A DNA stretch of 8,333 nucleotides from an uncultured Riemerella sp. (GTDB lineage Bacteria; Bacteroidota; Bacteroidia; Flavobacteriales; Weeksellaceae): assembly GCA_938037185.1 (NCBI GenBank), contig CALHQK010000146.1, forward strand, positions 1 through 8,333. The letters run 5' to 3'. Made by a program: the position numbers and the translations under genes. Shown one piece after another: positions 1 through 5,524 of this stretch (position 1 is its first letter; the number at the start of each line of letters is the position of its first letter). The notes beneath the pieces are model-generated. The model was not told the DNA's origin. It saw nothing but the letters and a program-made list of their open reading frames with translations, and searched no databases.

Positions 1-332
1 GCTCTGGCTTTTTTCTTCATTTTTTCAAATTCTGTGCGGTCTGCAAATTTGAAATCGTATGAAAAATCATTATTTTCCACTAGTTCAAAAGTTTCTATTT
101 CTGGAAATGCGTAAGGAAGCATCTGCGCTCTGAAATTCCCTTCCAAATCATATACAATGCGCAGTTTGTAGAGTCCATCTTCATCATGCTCTAAGTCCTT
201 GAAAATCTTTTCTAAATCTATACAGCATTCCTTCCCGAAATGTGCCAAAGTCTCGCGAACCCTCTGCTGATGAAGGTCTAGTAAAAATGCTTTTTGGTCT
301 TCTACTTTTATGCTTTCAATAAATTGGGACAT
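1..332 (-). CDS. Class IV aminotransferase, probable 4-amino-4-deoxychorismate lyase (partial, C-terminus outside window)
   Basis: I read 110 codons from an ATG at 332 leftward with no stop before the window edge, so the protein is cut at its C-terminal side. The N-terminus (MSQFIESIKVED) and the HQQR stretch at residues 21-24 resemble the small domain of fold-type IV PLP enzymes. The segment FKFADRTEFE (residues 94-103) aligns by eye with the IKHLNRLE motif of PabC, which makes Lys95 the candidate PLP lysine. Its start lies inside the end of pabB (17-base overlap, different frame), so the two are probably translationally coupled. PabC-type lyases convert aminodeoxychorismate to p-aminobenzoate and pyruvate in the cytoplasm, which fits the PabB neighbour. 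Branched-chain or D-amino-acid aminotransferases share the fold; the lyase call rests mainly on context. Confidence 0.8.
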   Translation of the reverse strand, partial: MSQFIESIKVEDQKAFLLDLHQQRVRETLAHFGKECCIDLEKIFKDLEHDEDGLYKLRIVYDLEGNFRAQMLPYAFPEIETFELVENNDFSYDFKFADRTEFEKMKKKAR

Positions 333-1290
333 ATATTTTATTTTTCATTTCTTGATATTCATCTTCCAGCTGGCTCATATGGGTGATTCCGCCGCCACTT
401 TTGAAGTAGAATTTTTCGTTTTCTTTTTCTATAAATCGAATCATCACACAGCTGTCCAGATTTCTGCCGTCAAACCAGCCACAAACGCCTGTGTAAAAGC
501 CTCTTTGGTAATTTTCCGCTTCTAAAACAATTTCCAAAGTCTTCATTTTCGGTGCGCCCAAAATAGATCCTGCGGGAAGCAGTTTTTGGAGAATGTCGCC
601 GATATTTCCCTGAAATTCAGGTTTTAGCTCTCCTGAAATTTTGGAACTCATGGCGTATAAATCCCTTTGGCGGGTTTTGATGAAATCTATCCTTTGGAAC
701 TCTTCCAGCTGGACATTATCCGCCACCATGCTGAGGTCGTTTCGCAGTAAATCCACCACAGTATAATGCTCGGCAAGTTCCTTTTTGTCTTCTTTCAGGA
801 CATTGACAGCGTTCTCCACCGAGGCATCGATGGTGCCTTTCATTGGATAGGTGAAAATCTTATTTTCCTTGATTTCCACGAAAGTCTCTGGCGAAAAAAA
901 TACAAATTGGTCATCGAAATAGACTTTGTATTTCGCATCAGAAATTTTGTAAATTTCCTTTAAAGAAAGATTGGTTTTTATCTCCGTCTGGCAGGTGTAG
1001 TTGGCAAGGTAGGAATTTCCGCCTTTCAGGTTTTTTTGAACAATTTCAAAGCCTTTTTGGTAATCTTCCCTGCTCTGTGGGAAATTTTCCCAGAAAATAT
1101 TTTTTTCTGAATCTTGAATTGATTTTTCGAATTTGAAATCAGGAAATTTGATGAAAATATCTGCCTTTTCCAAATCTTTTTCTTCGAGAATGATGATATT
1201 TTGAGCCAAAAAATCGATCATAAAAAAGAAAGGAATTTCATTCGCAGAGAGGAAGTTCATTTTCTCAAAAGAGCCTTGAAAATTTTTCAT
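316..1290 (-). CDS. pabB: Aminodeoxychorismate synthase component I (chorismate-binding enzyme)
   Basis: The 324-residue protein carries the chorismate-binding core: PMKGT at 149-153 (Lys151 corresponds to the PabB active-site lysine of PIKGT), DLLRNDL at 180-186, PAGSILGAPKMKT at 239-251, GGGIT at 299-303, and an acidic EYQEM at 311-315 where the family binds Mg2+. With glutamine-derived ammonia it makes 4-amino-4-deoxychorismate from chorismate for folate synthesis. TrpE-type anthranilate synthases normally lack the PIKGT lysine, which favours PabB. At 324 residues it is much shorter than E. coli PabB (453) and lacks most of the N-terminal domain. I recall this short form as usual in flavobacteria. 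No glutamine amidotransferase subunit (PabA/TrpG) is adjacent. The gene overlaps the downstream lyase. The start is uncertain: Met11 (ATG at 1260) is an alternative, because the probable -7 box ends only five bases before the ATG at 1290. Confidence 0.9.
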   Translation of the reverse strand: MKNFQGSFEKMNFLSANEIPFFFMIDFLAQNIIILEEKDLEKADIFIKFPDFKFEKSIQDSEKNIFWENFPQSREDYQKGFEIVQKNLKGGNSYLANYTCQTEIKTNLSLKEIYKISDAKYKVYFDDQFVFFSPETFVEIKENKIFTYPMKGTIDASVENAVNVLKEDKKELAEHYTVVDLLRNDLSMVADNVQLEEFQRIDFIKTRQRDLYAMSSKISGELKPEFQGNIGDILQKLLPAGSILGAPKMKTLEIVLEAENYQRGFYTGVCGWFDGRNLDSCVMIRFIEKENEKFYFKSGGGITHMSQLEDEYQEMKNKIYVPIY

Positions 1291-1294
1291 AGTG

Positions 1295-1302
1295 CAAAAA
1301 TA
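1295..1302 (-). promoter_or_regulatory. Probable -7 promoter element for pabB
   Basis: Read on the minus strand, TATTTTTG fits TAnnTTTG exactly. I find no TTTG at the expected -33 spacing. The last base of the box is five bases from the ATG at 1290, so transcription would begin at or just before that ATG. The message would then be leaderless, or translation would begin at the ATG at 1260. Confidence 0.5.
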
Positions 1303-1314
1303 AAACTAAAACTT

Positions 1315-1322
1315 TATTTTTG
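1315..1322 (+). promoter_or_regulatory. Probable -7 promoter element for the M1 peptidase-coaX unit
   Basis: TATTTTTG on the plus strand fits TAnnTTTG, without a clear -33 TTTG at the right distance. It would give a leader of roughly 90 bases before the peptidase ATG. The leader contains AGGAG at 1390-1394, but that lies 22 bases from the ATG, too far to act as a normal ribosome binding site. Confidence 0.45.
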
Positions 1323-1416
1323 CATAAATAAAAGCGTTAAAGTGATTTTTTAAACAAAATTCAGTGTTTTAATGCAAAAAAATTTTTACAGGAGAAATAA
1401 ACAATAATTTATAAAT

Positions 1417-3273
1417 ATGAAAAAAGTAATTTTACTAATCGGCTTTTGCTTTTCATTCATGCTGTCTGCTCAGAAAGGAGCTTATTATCAGCAAAATGTG
1501 AAGTACAAAATGAACATCGATGTAGATGCGTCTAACTATTCTTACCACGGAAAACAGAGCATAGAATACACGAACAACTCGCCTGATGAGCTGAAAGTAG
1601 TGTATTTTCACTTGTACTGGAATGCCTTTAAGCCTAATTCTATGATGGACCAAAGGGTGACCAACCAAGGACTGAATGCAGACGGGCGTTTGATGACCAA
1701 AGTAAATGGGAAAGCAGTCTCTCGTTTGGCTTCTATTCCTGCTAATGAAGAGGGAAGCCAGAAAATAAACTGGATAAAACAAAAAGATAAAGAACTAAAA
1801 TTCGAAGTTCAGGAAACGATAATGAAAGTTTATCTGAATGAACCACTAAAACCAAATTCCACTACGACTTTCACGATGGACTGGGATGCAGTGATTCCAC
1901 ACCAAATCCGAAGAGCAGGGCGAAACAACCGAGAAGGCGTGGAAATGTCCATGTCCCAGTGGTATCCTAAAATCGCAGAATACGACTATGACGGCTGGGC
2001 GACTTTTGACTATGTAGGAAGGGAGTTTCATGCGCCGTTTGGAGATTTTGATGTGACAATCAATATTGATAAAGACTATGTCATCGGAGCAGGAGGAACA
2101 CTCCAAAACCCTAACGAAGTGAAGGGATATGTCCAAAATCCTACAATCAAAGAAGATAGAAACGGAAAGGCAACTTGGAGATGGAGAGCCAAAAATATTT
2201 TGGATTTCGCTTGGGCGGCAGACCCAGATTTTTTGGTGGAAGAAATGACCGTAATCGATGGGCCTAAACTATATTTCGTTTATCAAAAATCAGAAAAAAC
2301 AAAATATTGGGAAGAAGCGAAACCACTTGCTGTGAAATTTTTCCAAATCATGAATGCTACTTTTGGAAGGTATGCTTATCCAAGCTACAGCTTTATCCAA
2401 GGGGGAGACGGCGGTATGGAATACGGAATGTGTACACTGATGCTGGGCGAAGCGAAAGACTTGGAAGGCCTTGTGAGTTTGATGGTGCATGAGGGGGCGC
2501 ATTCTTGGTATCAGCAGATGCTGGCGACGAATGAGAGCATGGCTCCTTGGCTGGATGAAGGTTTTACGACTTATGCACAGGATTATGTTCTTTACCGATT
2601 GTTCCCGCCAGTTCAGCCGCAGCCTAATCCTTTCACGGATGCTATCCAGAGCTATGTGGCATTCACGAAAAGAAAGATAGAAGAACCTGCAGTTTGGCTT
2701 GCTGACCACCACGACCATGGTTCGGCTTACAGCGTGGCATCTTACACCAAAGGGCAGTTGTTTTTAGTAGAGCTAGGCTATATTGTAGGGGAAGAGAATT
2801 TGTCTAAAATCATGAGAAAATACTATGATGAATGGTCTATGAAACACCCTACGGGGCGTGATTTTATGCATATAGCGCAGAAAGTTTCGGGAATGGATCT
2901 GAAATGGTTTTATCATTACTGGATAAATACTACTAAAACCATAGACTATGCTATAAAAGATGTAAAATACGGCGATGGATTTACGACCATTACCCTTGTC
3001 AATAAAGGAACAATCCCAATGCCGATAGACTTCTCTGTATTGACAAAAGATAACAAAATAGTGAACTATCACATTCCGCTCAATATGATGAGAGAACCGA
3101 AAAAATCTGATTTCTTTGGGAATTTTACTACCCTTGGTTATTGGAATTGGACAGCCAACCATTACACCTTTACGATACCTTTAGGTAAGGAAAAACTTCA
3201 GGCTATGGGAATAGATTTTACCCAAAGATTAGCCGATGTGCATCCAGAGGATAACTTCTTGGAAGTGAAATAA
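1417..3273 (+). CDS. Secreted M1-family zinc metallopeptidase (aminopeptidase-like)
   Basis: The 618-residue protein begins with a signal peptide (MKKVILLIGFCFSFMLSA, likely cut after Ala18; no lipobox), so it should act in the periplasm or outside the cell. A beta-rich M1 N-terminal domain is followed by the gluzincin catalytic domain. The zinc site HEGAH is at 358-362 with the third ligand Glu381 in WLDEGFTTY, giving HExxH-x18-E. The substrate-binding motif reads GGMEY at 332-336 instead of GxMEN, keeping Glu335 and placing Tyr where Asn usually sits. Tyr443 in SYTKG is the probable transition-state tyrosine. All catalytic residues are present, so it should be active, trimming N-terminal residues from peptides. 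The substrate is unknown. The start at 1417 is fixed by the signal peptide. coaX follows 24 bases downstream, probably on the same transcript but without an obvious functional link. Confidence 0.9.
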   Translation: MKKVILLIGFCFSFMLSAQKGAYYQQNVKYKMNIDVDASNYSYHGKQSIEYTNNSPDELKVVYFHLYWNAFKPNSMMDQRVTNQGLNADGRLMTKVNGKAVSRLASIPANEEGSQKINWIKQKDKELKFEVQETIMKVYLNEPLKPNSTTTFTMDWDAVIPHQIRRAGRNNREGVEMSMSQWYPKIAEYDYDGWATFDYVGREFHAPFGDFDVTINIDKDYVIGAGGTLQNPNEVKGYVQNPTIKEDRNGKATWRWRAKNILDFAWAADPDFLVEEMTVIDGPKLYFVYQKSEKTKYWEEAKPLAVKFFQIMNATFGRYAYPSYSFIQGGDGGMEYGMCTLMLGEAKDLEGLVSLMVHEGAHSWYQQMLATNESMAPWLDEGFTTYAQDYVLYRLFPPVQPQPNPFTDAIQSYVAFTKRKIEEPAVWLADHHDHGSAYSVASYTKGQLFLVELGYIVGEENLSKIMRKYYDEWSMKHPTGRDFMHIAQKVSGMDLKWFYHYWINTTKTIDYAIKDVKYGDGFTTITLVNKGTIPMPIDFSVLTKDNKIVNYHIPLNMMREPKKSDFFGNFTTLGYWNWTANHYTFTIPLGKEKLQAMGIDFTQRLADVHPEDNFLEVK

Positions 3274-3297
3274 GTAATTTTTCAAAAATACACGAAA

Positions 3298-4062
3298 ATG
3301 AGCAAAACTTTAGTAGTCAATATAGGAAACACAAATATCCGTTTTGGGATATTTAGTGGTGATGAATGCCAGACCTCATGGGTTATCAATACCAAGCCTT
3401 ACCGCACGAAAGATGAATTTTATTCGCAGTTTCTTTTGTTTTATCAGACTTATCAGGTCAAAGCAGATGAGTTTCAGAAAATCATCATCGGTTCTGTGGT
3501 GCCGCAGCTTACAACGGTGATTAGCAGCGCTTTGAAGAAAATACATGGTCTGGAACCTGTTTTGGTAAATAGAAGCACGCCCTCTGGAGTCAGCCATAAA
3601 TCCAGCCAAATGGGAACTGATATTTATGCCAATTTGGTGGCGGCGCATTATCTTTATCCCAAAGACAAAAAGAAAATTATCATAGATTTTGGAACAGCCC
3701 TTACGGTGAGCTGTGTAGATGAAAAGGGTGAAACTCAGGGTGTTATCATCGCGCCTGGGATTGTCACTTCGCTGAATAGTCTAGTTCAGCAGACTGCCCA
3801 GCTCCCAGAGATAGAATTGGCTCCTCCGAAAACTGTCTTGGGGCAGGATACAGTTTCCTGTATGGTCAGCGGTATGGTCTACGGCTATCTGGGAATGGTG
3901 GAAGGCTTCATAGAAAGGGTGAATAACGAGGTGAAGGATAAATGTTTCGTAATCGCGACAGGCGGAGTTTCCCACATCTATAAACCACTGACAGACAAAA
4001 TAGATGTCGGCGACCATCTGCACACGCTGAAAGGTCTTTATTTCTTGGGAAAAGATTTATAA
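3298..4062 (+). CDS. coaX: Type III pantothenate kinase
   Basis: The 254-residue protein has the CoaX layout of the ASKHA fold: phosphate-loop segment NIGNTN at 8-13, GTD at 106-108 (Asp108 the expected catalytic base), IDFGTALT at 129-136, IAPGI at 151-155, and ATGG at 220-223. Its length is normal for the family. CoaX phosphorylates pantothenate with ATP as the first step of coenzyme A synthesis in the cytoplasm; type III enzymes are not feedback-inhibited by CoA. Two motif positions deviate: the first motif is usually DxGNT but has Asn8 instead of Asp, and the arginine usual after GxD is Ile109. The rest is well preserved, so a working kinase is still the best call. It sits 24 bases after the M1 peptidase with no terminator or promoter in between, suggesting co-transcription. 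Confidence 0.93.
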   Translation: MSKTLVVNIGNTNIRFGIFSGDECQTSWVINTKPYRTKDEFYSQFLLFYQTYQVKADEFQKIIIGSVVPQLTTVISSALKKIHGLEPVLVNRSTPSGVSHKSSQMGTDIYANLVAAHYLYPKDKKKIIIDFGTALTVSCVDEKGETQGVIIAPGIVTSLNSLVQQTAQLPEIELAPPKTVLGQDTVSCMVSGMVYGYLGMVEGFIERVNNEVKDKCFVIATGGVSHIYKPLTDKIDVGDHLHTLKGLYFLGKDL

Positions 4063-4098
4063 TTTCAAAAAAGGTTTAAAATTATTTTTACTTTTCAT

Positions 4099-4129
4099 TT
4101 TGTTGTTTTATAAAAATATTTTATCTTTG
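4099..4129 (+). promoter_or_regulatory. Bacteroidota-type promoter for the yceD-rpmF unit
   Basis: TTTG at 4099-4102 (-33) and TATCTTTG at 4122-4129 (-7, TAnnTTTG) are separated by 19 bases, matching the known consensus in both boxes and spacing. Transcription should start near 4133-4136, leaving only a few bases before the ATG at 4140. This is the best promoter match in the window. Confidence 0.8.
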
Positions 4130-4139
4130 CAAACCTATT

Positions 4140-4667
4140 ATGGATAAATATAGAAACTATAACATCAGTTTTTCTGGTCTAAAGCAAGGAAAACATGAGT
4201 TTGAGTTCTGTGTTGATCAGCAGTTCTTTGATTTATTTGAGGCTGAAGAAGAATTTGAAAATGCCAAAATAGTTAGTAAAGTTTTACTTGAAAAACATTC
4301 TACTTTTTTGGATTTTGTAATTTCTGTTTCAGGAACAGTGGATTTGACTTGTGATATCAGCAATGAAAAATTCCAGTATCCAATAAACAATGAAATAAAA
4401 TTCTTAGTAAAGTTTGGAGAAGAATATGATGATAGTAATGAAGAGATAATTACAATTCCTCATCACTATAGTGAGTTTAATATTGCTCAGTTTATCTATG
4501 AAGCAGTGGTTCTTGCTATTCCTATGAAGAAAGTATCTCCTGCGGCACTAGAAAACAAAGAATTCCAAGACTTGCTGGATAAATTCAGTCCTAAAATAAA
4601 TGAAGAAAAGGCCGATAATGAAGACATAGATCCAAGATGGGAAGCATTGAATAAGTTGAGAAAATAA
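4140..4667 (+). CDS. YceD/DUF177 family protein (ribosome-associated, precedes L32)
   Basis: The 175-residue protein shows the DUF177 pattern: a beta-rich N-terminal half, the central GTVDLTCDIS segment (65-74), acidic stretches at 34-41 and 94-102, and the conserved C-terminal DPRWEALNKL (164-173). Only one cysteine (Cys71) is in the central motif, where many family members have a CxxC-like pair. E. coli YceD is linked to 23S rRNA accumulation, and the family is nearly always encoded just before rpmF, as here (32-base gap). It is cytoplasmic with no signal peptide or membrane segment. Its expression should follow the strong promoter just upstream, together with L32. The family call is firm; the molecular function is not known to me beyond the rRNA/ribosome link. 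Confidence 0.88.
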   Translation: MDKYRNYNISFSGLKQGKHEFEFCVDQQFFDLFEAEEEFENAKIVSKVLLEKHSTFLDFVISVSGTVDLTCDISNEKFQYPINNEIKFLVKFGEEYDDSNEEIITIPHHYSEFNIAQFIYEAVVLAIPMKKVSPAALENKEFQDLLDKFSPKINEEKADNEDIDPRWEALNKLRK

Positions 4668-4699
4668 AAGTTAATATAAAAAGCTAAAAATTATTAGAA

Positions 4700-4897
4700 A
4701 TGGCACATCCTAAAAGAAGACAGTCATCTACAAGAAGAGATAAAAGAAGAACTCACTACAAAGCAGTAGTTCCTCAATTGGCAAAAGATGCTACAACAGG
4801 TGAATTACACCTATATCACAGAGCTCACTGGCATGAAGGAAAACTTTACTACAGAGGTAAAGTAGTTCTTGAAAAAGAAGTAGAATCTGCAGAATAA
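4700..4897 (+). CDS. rpmF: 50S ribosomal protein L32
   Basis: The 65-residue protein starts MAHPKRRQSSTRRDKRR, the basic N-terminus typical of L32, and continues with LYHRAHWHEGKLYYRGK (38-54), matching the L32 C-terminal half. The zinc-binding cysteines of the C+ form (as in Bacillus) are all absent, making this the cysteine-free C- form, so it should fold without zinc. It is part of the large ribosomal subunit near the peptidyl transferase region. The gene lies 32 bases after the YceD gene with no promoter match between, so both share the 4099-4129 promoter. Lysine and arginine codons are mostly AAA and AGA. Confidence 0.97.
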   Translation: MAHPKRRQSSTRRDKRRTHYKAVVPQLAKDATTGELHLYHRAHWHEGKLYYRGKVVLEKEVESAE

Positions 4898-4902
4898 CGA
4901 TA

Positions 4903-4928
4903 GATTTTTGGTAAAATCTCCAAAAATC
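4903..4928 (+). other. Perfect 9-bp hairpin just after rpmF
   Basis: GATTTTTGG (4903-4911) and CCAAAAATC (4920-4928) form a perfect stem around an 8-base loop, beginning six bases after the rpmF stop. No T-run follows, so by itself it is not a standard terminator. It could protect the 3' end of the yceD-rpmF message or work with the next hairpin. Confidence 0.5.
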
Positions 4929-4943
4929 ATGGTAGAAATATAG

Positions 4944-4977
4944 AACCATTCTTTTTTACAAAAGTGAATGGTTTTTT
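4944..4977 (+). terminator. Rho-independent terminator after rpmF
   Basis: AACCATTC (4944-4951) pairs perfectly with GAATGGTT (4966-4973). The stem continues partly inward through T/A pairs after one T-T mismatch, and a six-T run at 4972-4977 follows at once. The stem has few GC pairs, so read-through into accB is possible. It separates the ribosomal unit from accBC. Confidence 0.7.
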
Positions 4978-4989
4978 GTGTTTATTTAC

Positions 4990-4997
4990 TATATTTG
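4990..4997 (+). promoter_or_regulatory. Probable -7 element for accBC
   Basis: TATATTTG matches TAnnTTTG and would start transcription near 5001-5003, about 15 bases before the accB ATG. The nearest TTTG (4975-4978) is only 11 bases upstream, too close for the usual 17-23 spacing, so the -33 part is weak or absent. The expected -33 area overlaps the 3' arm of the terminator hairpin. Confidence 0.55.
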
Positions 4998-5016
4998 AAC
5001 AATAAAATTATTTTTT

Positions 5017-5487
5017 ATGGATATTAAAGACTTACAAAACCTTATTAAATTTGTTTCAAAGGCTGATGTAGCTGGAGTAAAATACAAAACTAAGGATTTT
5101 GAAATCAATATTACCAATCATACATTTGGTACGGTGGTTACAACTCCACAGATGACACAGGTTCAGCCAGTGGTAAATACAGCTCCTGTTGCACAGCCAG
5201 AGCAGGAAGTTTCTGCAAATTCTGCAGAATCAGCAGATAATGGTAAATACATCACGATAAAATCTCCTATCATTGGTACTTTCTACAGAAAACCAGCTCC
5301 AGACAAAGAGCCTTTCGTAAGTGTAGGAAGCGAAATCACAGAAGGAACAGTTATTTGTGTGGTGGAAGCCATGAAATTATTCAATCAGATAGAGTCTGAA
5401 GTGAGTGGAAAAATCGTGAAAATATTGGTGGATGATGCTACTCCTGTAGAGTACGACCAGCCATTATTCTTAGTAGATCCATCATAG
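5017..5487 (+). CDS. accB: Biotin carboxyl carrier protein of acetyl-CoA carboxylase
   Basis: The 156-residue protein has the three BCCP parts: a short N-terminal domain (about 1-35, MDIKDLQNLIKFVSKAD), a Pro/Ala/Gln-rich flexible linker (about 40-77), and a biotinyl domain (78-156). The biotin attachment site is EAMKL with Lys120. The segment SPIIGTFYRKPAP (83-95) contains the protruding thumb typical of bacterial AccB. The carried biotin is carboxylated by AccC and passes the carboxyl group to acetyl-CoA through AccA/AccD, giving malonyl-CoA for fatty acid synthesis. The AccA/AccD subunits are not in this window. accC follows 37 bases downstream, the usual accBC pairing, with no terminator between. 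The length matches E. coli AccB (156 residues). Confidence 0.97.
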   Translation: MDIKDLQNLIKFVSKADVAGVKYKTKDFEINITNHTFGTVVTTPQMTQVQPVVNTAPVAQPEQEVSANSAESADNGKYITIKSPIIGTFYRKPAPDKEPFVSVGSEITEGTVICVVEAMKLFNQIESEVSGKIVKILVDDATPVEYDQPLFLVDPS

Positions 5488-5524
5488 ATTACTCTATTTA
5501 TTGTAATTGATAAACAGAAAAATA

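Larger units (their letters stand above)
1293..1324. repeat. Perfect 12-bp inverted repeat in the pabB / M1 peptidase divergent spacer
   Basis: TGCAAAAATAAA (1293-1304) and its exact reverse complement TTTATTTTTGCA (1313-1324) flank an 8-base spacer. Each arm contains a TATTTTTG box matching the Bacteroidota -7 consensus TAnnTTTG, one per strand, both pointing outward. TGCAAAAA occurs a third time at 1373-1380. The symmetry is seen directly; a role as paired promoters or as an operator is inferred. Confidence 0.75.

Noticed and set aside
310..525. Short plus-strand frame opposite the end of pabB
   Set aside because: The Phe-rich product is the complement of conserved PabB motifs and has no independent support.
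1390..1394. AGGAG as ribosome binding site for the M1 peptidase
   Set aside because: It is 22 bases from the ATG, far beyond useful spacing, and Bacteroidota generally do not depend on Shine-Dalgarno pairing.
2290..2718. Open 142-codon frame on the minus strand inside the M1 peptidase gene
   Set aside because: It lies opposite the zinc-site region of a clearly real gene, its protein resembles nothing I know, and it has no promoter box. The same applies to the minus-strand frames at 1453-1782, 1846-2136 and 2773-3162.
3277..3290. Small palindrome TTTTTCAAAAA between the peptidase and coaX
   Set aside because: There is only a single base between arms, so no stable hairpin of that length can form; it is A/T run noise.
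4110..4124. Small AT-only inverted repeat ATAAAA-ATA-TTTTAT
   Set aside because: It lies in the spacer of the yceD promoter and consists only of A and T; such repeats arise by chance in DNA this AT-rich.
5507..5524. TTG start adding six residues to AccC
   Set aside because: The extension is not part of the family N-terminus, and the ATG at 5525 gives the expected MxKKILIANRGEIA start and length.
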